A stretch of 51,763 nucleotides of DNA from Actinomycetota bacterium (GTDB lineage Bacteria > Actinomycetota > Acidimicrobiia > Acidimicrobiales > Palsa-688): assembly GCA_021323695.1 (NCBI GenBank), contig JAJPKN010000056.1:1-51763 (forward strand), written 5' to 3'. Shown one piece after another: positions 42,085 through 51,056 of the stretch. The translations under genes were made by a program, and so were the position numbers. A model generated the notes under the pieces. It searched no databases and had not been told where the DNA came from. It was given only the letters and a program-made list of their open reading frames with translations. Within the stretch, counting starts at the first letter, position 1; the number at the start of each line of letters is the position of its first letter.

Positions 42085-44451
42085 CTAGGCGCTGTCGCCC
42101 AGGGCGGCCGCCACCAAGTCGGCGTACACCGCCGCTCCCTTGGGGTCGGGGTGGATGCCGTCGGGCCACAGGAGCCCCGGGGCGGCAGAGGCCGAGTACC
42201 AGTTGACCACCCGGATGCCGGGTTGGCCGGCCACCGCCTGGATGGAAGCATTGCTCTCGGCCTGCCAGGGCCGGTCCACCCGGACGTTGACGAACACGAG
42301 CAGGGGCACCCCGGCGGCCAGCTGGCGCAGCTCGGAGACGTCAGCGGGGGTAAGGGGCCCGTTGGTGCCCAGGTCGATGACGATGGCCTTGAGCCCGGCC
42401 AGGTCGCCCGCGGCCCGGTACTGGGCCAGGCGGGCCACTCCGGTCCAGCACTGGCGGCCCACAGCGGCGTCGACGGTTATGTCGCCGTGGAGCCGGGCGG
42501 CCAGGGCCGCGGAGGCGGCCAGCAGGACCGAGTCGCCGATGGCGAGCACGTCGTGGCCGAGCGGGCTGGCCGACGCCGCGCTGGCCGGGGGCGCGCTGGC
42601 CGGCGGCGCGAGGGGCGTGGCGGTGGGCGCCGGGCCCGGGGCCGGGGTGGTGGTGGCCACGGTGCCATGGGCCAGGGTGCGGGTGGGCACGGGGGGAGGT
42701 GCTGCCGGCTGGCTCACCAGGGTCGCCGGGGGGCTAGAGGCGAGCGGGTAGGGGGCCCCCGGGGCCGGTGCCGGCGAGCGGGTGGTGGGGCCGCTCCCGG
42801 CGGCCTGTGAGCGGTGCTCGGCGGCGGTGGCCGAGGCCGGGGCGGGGACCGAGGGCAGGGCCACCCGGGCGGCCGGGGTGGAACCCTGGGCCAGGGTGGC
42901 GGGCAACGGCGCCGGGTTGACGACGGCCAGGAGCGTGACCGCGGCCGCACCGGCCAGGCCGGCCGAGGCCACGGCCCCCGCCTTGGCCGGCAGGCGCAGC
43001 CCTCGCAGGGCGGCTTGGGCACGCCCGGTGCGGAACGGCTGCTCGACGAAGCGGTAGGAGCCTTCGGCCAGCGCCCCCATGAGCGCCAGGCGCGCCACCA
43101 GCAATGGAGCCCCCGAAATAGGCACGTCCAGGTTGGGCCGGGTGAGGACGATCACCGGCCAGTGCCAGATGTAAAGCGAGTAAGACCGGTCCCCGAGGTA
43201 GCGCAGGGGGGCCAGGGACAGCAGGCGGGCGGGCAGGCCGGGGCGCAGCGAGGCCCAGATGGCGAGGCCGACCAGGACCGAGGCCAGGAAGATGCCGCCT
43301 CGGTAGGTGAAAGTGGCCTGGTCGCCGGCCAGCGCGAGCAGGGCCCCGACCCCGGCCAGGGCGCCCAGCCCGACCGGCAGGGCCAAGCGGTCGCCCCGGG
43401 CGCGCCTCGGCAGGCCCTGCGTGGGCGGCCCGGCCGGGCGGCTGGTGGGGCGGCTTTGGCGTGCCCGGAGCCCGGCTACCAGGGCGGCGCCGGCCATGAG
43501 GCCGGCCGAGTGGGTGAAGGTGTTGTAGTAGACGTTGGAGGGGTCGTGGCCGGGCACGAAGAAAATGGCCATGGCCAGGGCCGATGCCAGCGCCCCGGCC
43601 CCCGCCACCCGGGACAGGGCGCGGGCTGGCTGGCGGGTGAAGCGCACGACGGCCAGCACCACCCAGGGCCAGATGAGGTAGAACTGTTCCTCGACCCCGA
43701 GCGACCACAGGTGCAGGAGGAGCGGCGGGCGGCCGGTGAGCTCGAAGTAGCTGTCGTGGTGCAGCAGCAGCCGCCAGTTGGCGACGAAGCCCAAAGCGGC
43801 CGGTATGTCGGCCCTCAGGCGGGGGATGGCGTCGTGGGCGAAGGCAGCGGCGGCCAGGGCGATGAGCAGGCAGGCGACCACCAGGGCGGGCACCAGCCGC
43901 CGGGCGCGCCGGGACCAAAAGCTGCGCAGCTTGGCCCCCAGGTGGCCTGGGCCAGCCAGCAGGTCGAGCAGGATGCCGGTGATGAGGAAACCGGAGACCA
44001 CGAAGAACACATCGACGCCCAGGTAGCCGCCGGGCAGCCACGAGGGGTTGAGGTGGTAGGCGACCACTGCCCCGATGCCGATGCCCCGCAGGCCGTCCAG
44101 CGCCAAGAGGCGGCCGGGCCGCCGAGCGGTCGCCCCCTGGACAGGCAGCGCTTCCAGGGCGGCGGCCGGCTGTGGCGGGGCTTCCTGGGCGGGCGCGACG
44201 AGCGGGGCCGTCGCGACGAGCGGAACAGGCGCGCCAGGCGGGGACAGTGCTTGGTCAGCCAGCGGGCCAACGGCCAGGTCGACCACCGGAGGCCCCCCGG
44301 CACGTTGGGCCATCTCCCCGGCCCGGGCGCTGGCCAACGCCAGGCCCTGCATGGCCTGGGCCCGCTGGGCCAGGCGGACCTTGGGGGGACGGGGCGGGGC
44401 TACGGCGCGCCGGCCGGCCGAGCGCCGAGCCTTGTCCTTGACCCCGTTCAT
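42085..44451 (-). CDS. Acyltransferase-3 / SGNH surface-glycan O-acylase (OafA type)
   Basis: A protein of about 788 residues. A low-complexity cytoplasmic start leads to an acyltransferase-3 domain with LLALDGLRGIGIGAVVAYHL, GGYLGVDVFFVVSGFLITG and FWSRRARRLVPALVVA, with about ten helices. A Pro/Ala/Thr-rich linker precedes an SGNH domain (about the last 160 residues) with AIGDSVLLAASAAL (Ser), LGTNG (Asn) and WPDGIHPDPKGA (Asp-His). OafA-like proteins acylate peptidoglycan or surface polysaccharide outside the cell. It lies between two sugar-sensing c-di-GMP genes. ATG 44451 and GTG 44460 are both possible starts. Confidence 0.91.
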   Translation of the reverse strand: MNGVKDKARRSAGRRAVAPPRPPKVRLAQRAQAMQGLALASARAGEMAQRAGGPPVVDLAVGPLADQALSPPGAPVPLVATAPLVAPAQEAPPQPAAALEALPVQGATARRPGRLLALDGLRGIGIGAVVAYHLNPSWLPGGYLGVDVFFVVSGFLITGILLDLLAGPGHLGAKLRSFWSRRARRLVPALVVACLLIALAAAAFAHDAIPRLRADIPAALGFVANWRLLLHHDSYFELTGRPPLLLHLWSLGVEEQFYLIWPWVVLAVVRFTRQPARALSRVAGAGALASALAMAIFFVPGHDPSNVYYNTFTHSAGLMAGAALVAGLRARQSRPTSRPAGPPTQGLPRRARGDRLALPVGLGALAGVGALLALAGDQATFTYRGGIFLASVLVGLAIWASLRPGLPARLLSLAPLRYLGDRSYSLYIWHWPVIVLTRPNLDVPISGAPLLVARLALMGALAEGSYRFVEQPFRTGRAQAALRGLRLPAKAGAVASAGLAGAAAVTLLAVVNPAPLPATLAQGSTPAARVALPSVPAPASATAAEHRSQAAGSGPTTRSPAPAPGAPYPLASSPPATLVSQPAAPPPVPTRTLAHGTVATTTPAPGPAPTATPLAPPASAPPASAASASPLGHDVLAIGDSVLLAASAALAARLHGDITVDAAVGRQCWTGVARLAQYRAAGDLAGLKAIVIDLGTNGPLTPADVSELRQLAAGVPLLVFVNVRVDRPWQAESNASIQAVAGQPGIRVVNWYSASAAPGLLWPDGIHPDPKGAAVYADLVAAALGDSA

Positions 44452-44501
44452 CGCCACCACCCTGGTAGACCCACGGCAGCCAGGCTAGGTTCCCGAGCCC
44501 C

Positions 44502-47500
44502 TCAGGGTGGCGCGGGGAGCGGTTCGCGGGTGGCCTGCAGCAGCTGCTGGAACACCGCTGGCGGGGCCGGCCGCATGAACAGGTAGCCCTGGCCGTAGTG
44601 GCACCCCAGGTCGTAGAGATCTCGTTCCTGGTCCGGGCCCTCGATGCCTTCGGCGATCACGTCGATGCCAAGGTTGCGCCCCATCATGACGATGGTGCGC
44701 AGCAGCTCTCGGCTGCGGGGGTCGACCAGCATGCGGGAGACGAAGCCTCGGTCCACCTTCAGCGCGTCGATGGGGAAGCGGTGGAGCACTTCCAGCGACG
44801 AGTAGCCCGTGCCGAAGTCGTCCAGGTGGAGCTGCACGCCCCGGTCGTGGAGCTCCCTCAGCACCGCTTCGGCGCTGCGGGAGTTGCGCATTATCACGCC
44901 CTCGGTGATCTCGATGGTGAGCAGGCCCGGGCTGGCCCCGGTGGCCGCCAGCACGTCGTCGATGGCCTGGACCAGCCCGCCGTGCCAGAACTCCCGGTTG
45001 GACACATTGACCGCCACCCGGAAGCCCTTGCCCACGCGGGCCCGGTCCTGCCAGGCTTTGGCCTGGGTCAACGCCTCTTCGAAGGCCCAGCGGCCCATGG
45101 GCACGATGAGGCCGGTGTCCTCCGCCAGGCCCAGGAACTCAGCGGGCAGGATGCAGCCCCGCTGGGGGTGCTGCCAGCGCACCAGGGCCTCAGCCCCCAC
45201 CACCAGGCGGGTCCCGAGGCGCACCACGGGCTGGTAGTACAACTGCAGCTGCCGGCCCGAGATCGCCTCTCGCAGCTCCTGCTCGGTGCGCAGGCGGCTC
45301 ATGGCGCCGGCGTGCATGGAGGCGTCGAAGTGCAGGAACGACCCCCGTTCCAGGCCCTTGGCCCGGTACATAGCGGTGTCCGCGTCTCGGAGCATTTCTT
45401 CGGCGCGGTCGTAGCCGGCCGTGCTCGTGGCGATGCCGACGGTGGCCGTCACCACCACGTGGTGGCCCTCGACCTCGTAGGGCTCGGCCAGCCTTTCTTG
45501 CAGGCGCTCGACGATGGCCCTCACCACCTCCGGTTCGGCGGTGCCGTCGAGGAGCACGGCGAACTCGTCGCCTCCGAAGCGCACCGCCGTGTCCCCCTCG
45601 CGCAGGTGAGCGGTGACCCGCTCGGCCACCTTGGCCAAAAGGGTGTCCCCGGCCACGTGGCCGAGGCTGTCGTTGACCACCTTGAACAGGTCGAGGTCCA
45701 AGAACAGGACCGAGAACTGGTAGCCGGGGGACCGCTTGGCCCTCCCGATGGCCTGGGCCAGGCGCTCCATGAACAGCGCCCGGTTGGGCAGGCCGGTGAG
45801 CGAGTCGTACAGGGCGGCCTGGCGCAGCCGGTCCTCCAGCTGCTTGCGTTCGGTGATGTCGGTGAGCGAGCCGACCAGGCGCGTCGCCTTGCGGCCGGCC
45901 CCGGGGACCGTCATCCCCCGGCACAGGGCCCAGCGGTAGGAGCCGTCCTTGGCCCGCACCCGGTGCTCGACCTGCAGGCTGGCCGCCTCGCCCCGCAGGC
46001 TGGCGTCTACCAGTCCCTCCACCATGGACCGGTCGTCAGGGTGGACTCGCGAGAACCACTCGGCCGGCGAAGAGCCCACCTCCTCGTCGGCGTAGCCGAG
46101 CATGGCTTTCCAACGGGGGGAGTAGAAGACGATGCCCGCAGCCACGTCCCAGTCCCACAGCCCGTCGTTGGCCGCGCCAGCAGCCAGGGCGTAGCGCTCC
46201 TCGGAGGCCTGGATCTCCTCGAGCAGGTCCCGTTCCCGGGCGTAGGCACGAGCCAGGTCCTCGCGTTGGCGGTGGAGCGACTCGACCATGGCCGAGCGGT
46301 CCAGGGCGGCGCCGAGCAAGGCTGCCCACTGGTAATAGATGTCCCGTCCGGTGGCGGCCACCACCGCCGGTGGGCCCACCGCGGCCAGGAAGCCCCAGGA
46401 GCGGGCCGGGGTGCGCACGGGCAGGACGTGGACGACGTCGTCGGGGGCGACGCCCTCGGCCGTCAAGGGCTGCAGCGGTGGGAGCTGCTCTGGCCGCAAG
46501 AAGGTACCGGCCGGCAGGCGCTCGTCCAGGCCCGGGCCGTAGACGCCTCTCACCTGGAGCTGCTGCCACCCCGGGCCGCTGTCGTCGTCGGCCCACAGCG
46601 CCAGGCAGGCGGTGCGGGCCTGGGTGCGGGCCAGCCAGGCGAGCGAGCTGGGGTCACCGGCATGTGGGCCGCCCAGGTCCATGCTGATGAAGTACTCGTT
46701 GCGCAGCGAGCCCTGGAGAGCGTCGCTGGCCTTCGCCTGGGCGCGCAGTTCGGCCTGGGTGAGGGCGAACGACAGCTCGCGCACGCAGCCGTCCAGGGCC
46801 TCCAGGCGCTCGGGGCTGAACCCGGCCGAGACCAGCAGGGCCCGGCGGTACTGCTGGACGCACTCCACGGCTACGGTGATGGTCTCAGGGCGGGGGAACG
46901 CGTCGTAGATGGCTTCGGCCACTTCCCGGACCGCCTGGCGGGAGACGACATGGTCGGCCACGGCCTTTTCCATGATGACGCGCAGCTGCTCGGTCAGCTG
47001 GTCCAGGAGCTCTTCCTGCTCCTCGTCGGCCTCCGGCTCGGCCAGGAGGCGGGCCATGTTGGCCCGCAGCACGTCGCGGTGGGACCGCCTGGTGCCCGCC
47101 GTGGGCCGGACGGGCAGGGGCGTGCCCGGGCAGCCGCAGGACTCCCGGGCTATGAAGCTTGTCTTCACCCGGTAGTCCCGGGGGCTCACCTGCTTGCCCC
47201 GGGCCATGTCCGCCACCAGGCGGGCGGCCCGCTCGCCCAGGCGGCCGAGGTTCTGGCGGACGCTGGCCAGGGCCGGGCGGAGCTGGGAGACGAAGGGGTG
47301 GTCGTCGAAGCCGGTGATGGCCATCTGGTCGGGCAGGGCCACCCCGGCTGCCTGCAGGGTGCGCATGACCCCCACGGCGTTGAAATCGGTGGCGGCCACC
47401 AGGGCGGTGCAGGGCAGGCCGGCCTTGAGGATGGCGGCCGCGGCCGCCTCCCCGCCTTCTTCCATGTTGTCCGGGGCGACGAACAGGAGGTCTTCGCCCG

Positions 47501-48128
47501 GGCCCAGGCCGTGGCGGCGGAGGGCGGCGGCGTAGGCCTCGTAGCGTTCGGCGATGTCGTCGTTGTCCACGTTGCCGGCAAAGCCGATGCGGCGGTGGCC
47601 GTGGGCGACCAGGTGGTCCACGGCCTGGGTGACCCCGGCCCGGTTGTCGGGCAGGACGACGGGGCACTCGAAGCCGGGCACCTTGTGGCTGACCGTCACC
47701 ACCGGCTTGCCCCGGGCCTGCAGCTCCTTCAGGTAGGAACGGGGGGCGGCGTTGACGACCACCACGAAGCCGTCCGCCTGCTCCCAGGCGACCGGTGCCC
47801 AGAACGGGGGTATGCCCTGGTAGCCGTCCCCGAGGGTGGCGTCCAGGGTCTGCACCCCCACGGCCCGGCCGCCCACGCCGGCCAGGTAGCGGGCCACGCC
47901 CTGCAGCACCCGGCCGAAGAACGCGCCGGCCAGCAACGGGGAGAGGACCCCAATCGTCAGGTCGTCGCCCAAGCTTGTCTCCCTTGTCCGGGCTGTAGCC
48001 AGCTGTGGCTCCTGGTCATTGATCGTCACTTTGGTAGCCGGCTTTACCCGGCCGCCCTGCCCGGCGCCACCTGGGCCGGCCTGGTTGGCACCACCCGGCA
48101 CGTTGCCCAGCTGGCCGGTCCCGCTCAT
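44502..48128 (-). CDS. LacI-type sugar-binding / PAS / GGDEF / EAL signalling protein, copy 2
   Basis: A 1208-residue paralogue of the protein at 38340-41966 with the same order of domains: low-complexity N-terminus (1-55), LacI-type sugar-binding fold (about 57-325; LTIGVLSPLLAGAFFGRVLQ, GHRRIGFAGNVDNDDIAERY), ESCGC motif at 329-333, helical/GAF-like middle, PAS (ANDGLWDWDVAAG), GGDEF intact with REGD inhibitory site, and EAL intact (VVGAEALVRWQHP, DDFGTGYSSLEVL). No membrane segment. The ATG overlaps the ROK repressor stop by four bases, so sensor and regulator are made together. Ligand unknown; a carbohydrate is likely from the fold. Confidence 0.92.
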   Translation of the reverse strand: MSGTGQLGNVPGGANQAGPGGAGQGGRVKPATKVTINDQEPQLATARTRETSLGDDLTIGVLSPLLAGAFFGRVLQGVARYLAGVGGRAVGVQTLDATLGDGYQGIPPFWAPVAWEQADGFVVVVNAAPRSYLKELQARGKPVVTVSHKVPGFECPVVLPDNRAGVTQAVDHLVAHGHRRIGFAGNVDNDDIAERYEAYAAALRRHGLGPGEDLLFVAPDNMEEGGEAAAAAILKAGLPCTALVAATDFNAVGVMRTLQAAGVALPDQMAITGFDDHPFVSQLRPALASVRQNLGRLGERAARLVADMARGKQVSPRDYRVKTSFIARESCGCPGTPLPVRPTAGTRRSHRDVLRANMARLLAEPEADEEQEELLDQLTEQLRVIMEKAVADHVVSRQAVREVAEAIYDAFPRPETITVAVECVQQYRRALLVSAGFSPERLEALDGCVRELSFALTQAELRAQAKASDALQGSLRNEYFISMDLGGPHAGDPSSLAWLARTQARTACLALWADDDSGPGWQQLQVRGVYGPGLDERLPAGTFLRPEQLPPLQPLTAEGVAPDDVVHVLPVRTPARSWGFLAAVGPPAVVAATGRDIYYQWAALLGAALDRSAMVESLHRQREDLARAYARERDLLEEIQASEERYALAAGAANDGLWDWDVAAGIVFYSPRWKAMLGYADEEVGSSPAEWFSRVHPDDRSMVEGLVDASLRGEAASLQVEHRVRAKDGSYRWALCRGMTVPGAGRKATRLVGSLTDITERKQLEDRLRQAALYDSLTGLPNRALFMERLAQAIGRAKRSPGYQFSVLFLDLDLFKVVNDSLGHVAGDTLLAKVAERVTAHLREGDTAVRFGGDEFAVLLDGTAEPEVVRAIVERLQERLAEPYEVEGHHVVVTATVGIATSTAGYDRAEEMLRDADTAMYRAKGLERGSFLHFDASMHAGAMSRLRTEQELREAISGRQLQLYYQPVVRLGTRLVVGAEALVRWQHPQRGCILPAEFLGLAEDTGLIVPMGRWAFEEALTQAKAWQDRARVGKGFRVAVNVSNREFWHGGLVQAIDDVLAATGASPGLLTIEITEGVIMRNSRSAEAVLRELHDRGVQLHLDDFGTGYSSLEVLHRFPIDALKVDRGFVSRMLVDPRSRELLRTIVMMGRNLGIDVIAEGIEGPDQERDLYDLGCHYGQGYLFMRPAPPAVFQQLLQATREPLPAPP

Positions 48129-49531
48129 GGGCCCACTGCCAGCGCCCGGCCGAGCGCGACCGCCCCCAGCAAGTCGGCGTCGGCAGCCAGGCCCCCGGCG
48201 ATGACCTCGACCGCCCTGGCCGCGGACGGGGCGGCGAAGCGCCCGATCATCTCCTGGATGCCGGAGGCCACGTGGCCGCCGGCAGGGCCGAGGCTCCCAT
48301 CGACTATCACTGCCTCGGGGTTGAACAAGGTGACGAAGTCAGCCAGCGGCCGGCCGATGGTACGGCCCAGGTCCTCGAGCACCCGCCTGGGGCCGGCCTC
48401 CCCGGCGGCGGCCAGGTCGAGCACGTCCCGGAAGCTGAGGGGCCGGTCGTAAGCGGGCTGGACCGCCTCCACCAGGGCGTCGCCCAGCAGGTGGGACAGG
48501 CAGCCCCTCCCCCCGCAGGGGCACAGCGGCCCGTCGTCGCGGACATGGAGGTGGCCCAGCTCCCCGGCAAAGCCGCTGGCCCCCCGGTGCAGGCGGCCGC
48601 CGGCCACGATGCCCGCGCCCACCTGGCCCACCAGCTTCAAGTAGACAAAGCTGTCCAGGCCTTGGCCGGCCCCGAAGGCGGCCTCCCCGAGCGCCCCCAA
48701 GTTGGCGTCGTTCTCCGAGACCGCCGGTACCCCCAGGCGCTCGCCGACCTCCTGGGCGGGGTCGGTACCGAGCCAGGTGAAAAAGGCCGGCCGAGGCCTG
48801 CCCGCAGCCGGGGGACCTCCCTCGCCCGCCAGCGCCTCGTCATGGCCCAGGCCCTGCCTCCCGGTCGCTTCGTCCCCACCTGGCCGGCTATCCACCTGGG
48901 CCGCCCTGCCGGGGCGAGGCACCCCGGAGCCGGGCTGGATGGGCGCCGGTACGCCGACGACGACGACCTTCAGCTGGTGCTTGTGGAGCCGGGCGCCACC
49001 CAGGACACCCGACAGGAGGGCGAGGGCAGGAGCGGTCATGCCCGCTTCGGACGTGGCCCGGCTCAGACGGGCCGTAGCTCGGCTCAGCACATGGCCGGCG
49101 TAACTGAGCGCGGCGGCGCTCAGGTAGCCGCCGGAGAGCACGACCGCGCCCAGCACCGGCACCGGGCCTTCGAGCACGAGCCGCTTGGCCGGCCGCCCGG
49201 GGCGCGCTTGGGCCGGCGGCTCGGGAGGCTGCTCGATGACCCGGCCGCTCCTTACCAGGCTGTCGACCACGCCGGAGACCGTCCCTTTGGGGATGCCCAG
49301 CTGGTGGGCCAGGTCGGAGCGGGTCAGGCCGGGGCAGCGGGCGAGGGCTTCGAGCACCCGCTGGCGGTTGCGGGAAAGGGCCCCGCCGGTGGCGGCCTCG
49401 CCCCTGCCGGGCGCGCTCCTGGTGCCGGCAGCCCCACCCCGGCCTGCCCCGTTCGTCGGGCCCCCATGCTCACCTGGGCCCGCCGCGCCCTTGGCCACCG
49501 CAGCCTCACCCGGGCGTTGCCCACTGGCCAC
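48125..49531 (-). CDS. ROK-family transcriptional regulator
   Basis: A protein of 468 residues from GTG 49531; the frame runs on to 49819 but enters the divergent MFS gene. Residues 53-100 form a winged helix (RQRVLEALARCPGLTRSDLA, IPKGTVSGVVDSLVRSGRV). The ROK domain has SENDANLGALGEAAFGAG, GELGHLHV and the zinc motif CPCGGRGCLS, in which the usual final Glu is Ser. The ATP loop is degenerate (LGAVVLSGGYLSAAA), so it is a regulator, not a kinase. A low-complexity insert sits in the middle. It probably controls its own operon and perhaps the divergent MFS gene. The sugar ligand is unknown. Confidence 0.88.
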   Translation of the reverse strand: MASGQRPGEAAVAKGAAGPGEHGGPTNGAGRGGAAGTRSAPGRGEAATGGALSRNRQRVLEALARCPGLTRSDLAHQLGIPKGTVSGVVDSLVRSGRVIEQPPEPPAQARPGRPAKRLVLEGPVPVLGAVVLSGGYLSAAALSYAGHVLSRATARLSRATSEAGMTAPALALLSGVLGGARLHKHQLKVVVVGVPAPIQPGSGVPRPGRAAQVDSRPGGDEATGRQGLGHDEALAGEGGPPAAGRPRPAFFTWLGTDPAQEVGERLGVPAVSENDANLGALGEAAFGAGQGLDSFVYLKLVGQVGAGIVAGGRLHRGASGFAGELGHLHVRDDGPLCPCGGRGCLSHLLGDALVEAVQPAYDRPLSFRDVLDLAAAGEAGPRRVLEDLGRTIGRPLADFVTLFNPEAVIVDGSLGPAGGHVASGIQEMIGRFAAPSAARAVEVIAGGLAADADLLGAVALGRALAVGP

Positions 49532-49632
49532 GGGCCGACTGTAGCGCGTATTTGCTCTGGGTTGGCAAAAACCTGCGGTCCTGGTGGTGTAGTAGCCTCG
49601 TAAGCAACCGGGACAGCGACAGGATTTTGTCT

Positions 49633-50946
49633 GTGCCAGAGCTAAATGCTGGAGGCGAAGCTTCTCCTCGCCCGGGACCGGGGGGAGGCGCCCTCCAGGT
49701 CCGGGCCTTCCGCTGGTGGTTCTTTTCCCAGGTGCTTTCGGCATCGGGGAGCATGACCCAGGCGGTGGCCCAGTCCTGGCTGGTCCTGCAGGCCACCCAC
49801 AGCGCCTTCCTGCTTTCACTCATCGCCACGGCCACCTTCGCGCCGCTTCTGGCCGGTGGGGCCTATGCCGGCTCGGTGGTCGACCGCTTCGACCGCCGCC
49901 TGGTCCTGGTTTTCACCCAGTCGAGCTATTTCGTGCTCGGGTCGGCCTTGGGCGGCCTGGCCCTGGCCGGGACCCTGCCGGTCGGGGGCTTGTTCGCTTT
50001 CGCCTTCGTCAACGGCTTGGTGAGCGCCTTCGACATGCCGGCCCGTCAGGTCCTGGTCGTGGAGCTGGTCGGCCCCACCCGTACCGCCAATGCCATCAGC
50101 CTCAACGAGGTGGTCATCAACAGCTCGCGGGTGCTGGGGCCGGCGGCCGGCGCGGTGCTGCTGGCAACCCTGGGCGCGGCCGCCTGCTTCTTGTTCAATG
50201 CCGCCTCCTACCTGCCGCCCCTGGCGGTGGTCCTGGTCATTTTGCACCGGCGCGGCGCGCTTGGCCTGTTGGCGGCCAGGCCAGGCCGGCTCGGGGGGCC
50301 CGGCGCCGGAGGGCCCCGACGAGGACGGGGGCAAGGGCCACGGGCCAAAGCCACCAACGGCGGGGTGCGGGAGGGCCTGGCCTTTGCCTGGCAGCACCGA
50401 GCCGTGCGCTACGCGCTGGCGATGGCGGTGGCGGCCGGGATGCTCTACAACATGGGCAGCACGCTCCCGTTGGTGGCCGCTCGCGTATTTCATTTGGGGG
50501 CCGGTGCCTATGGGGCAATGGTCTCGGCTTTTGGCGGGGGAGCGGTGGCCGGCGCGTTGGTGGCGGGCAGGGGGCCGTCCTGGCCGAGCGCCAGGCGGGT
50601 GCGGGCCCTGGGGGCGCTGACCGGGGCCACGGTCTGCCTGGACGCGCTGTCGCCTGCCGTTGCCGGTTTCTTCGCCGGGCTAGCCGTAGCCGGCTTTTTG
50701 TCGATCTGGTTCATTGCCCTGGCCAACGCCCTGGTGCAGCTGCGCACCGGCCCGGCCCTGCGGGGGCGGGTGATGGGGCTGTGGTCGATGGCCCTGCCGG
50801 GCACGACCCCACTGACCAGCCTCTTGGTTGGCGGGGTGGCCACCTGGGCCGGCGGCAGCAGCGGGGCCCGGGCCGGCTTCGGCCTGTCCGGTGCCGCACT
50901 GCTGGTGACCGTGGCCCTGGGCTGGCGTTCGCTAGGGGACAGCTGA
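49633..50946 (+). CDS. MFS exporter, EntS/MFS_3-like
   Basis: A 437-residue transporter with about 12 helices. SQVLSASGSMTQAVAQSWLV, the loop-2/3 motif GSVVDRFDRRLVLVFTQ, FVNGLVSAFDMPARQVLVVE and SRVLGPAAGAVLLATLGAAA are typical of the EntS/MFS_3 drug-or-siderophore exporter group. GTG 49633 is chosen because AGGA lies eight bases upstream; longer versions overlap the divergent regulator gene. Substrate unknown. The shared intergenic region of about 100 bases could place it under the ROK regulator. Confidence 0.87.
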   Translation: MPELNAGGEASPRPGPGGGALQVRAFRWWFFSQVLSASGSMTQAVAQSWLVLQATHSAFLLSLIATATFAPLLAGGAYAGSVVDRFDRRLVLVFTQSSYFVLGSALGGLALAGTLPVGGLFAFAFVNGLVSAFDMPARQVLVVELVGPTRTANAISLNEVVINSSRVLGPAAGAVLLATLGAAACFLFNAASYLPPLAVVLVILHRRGALGLLAARPGRLGGPGAGGPRRGRGQGPRAKATNGGVREGLAFAWQHRAVRYALAMAVAAGMLYNMGSTLPLVAARVFHLGAGAYGAMVSAFGGGAVAGALVAGRGPSWPSARRVRALGALTGATVCLDALSPAVAGFFAGLAVAGFLSIWFIALANALVQLRTGPALRGRVMGLWSMALPGTTPLTSLLVGGVATWAGGSSGARAGFGLSGAALLVTVALGWRSLGDS

Positions 50947-51056
50947 AGACAGCCGTGCGCGAAACCCGCGGGCAAAAACGCGGCGCAGGCAGCCAAGGTG
51001 CGCTATCGTCCGGCCAGGACCACATGGGAACGGTCCGTAAATAGACAGGAGGCACC

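Noticed and set aside
44598..48452. A 1284-codon plus-strand open frame opposite the second sensor-GGDEF-EAL gene
   Set aside because: It has no recognisable domains, its His/Gly/Gln-rich composition is that of an antisense frame in very GC-rich coding DNA, and the minus strand carries a complete multi-domain protein.
48125..49819. Longer ROK frame starting at 49819
   Set aside because: The first 96 codons overlap the divergent MFS gene and its promoter region and contain no conserved features; GTG 49531 is the likelier start.
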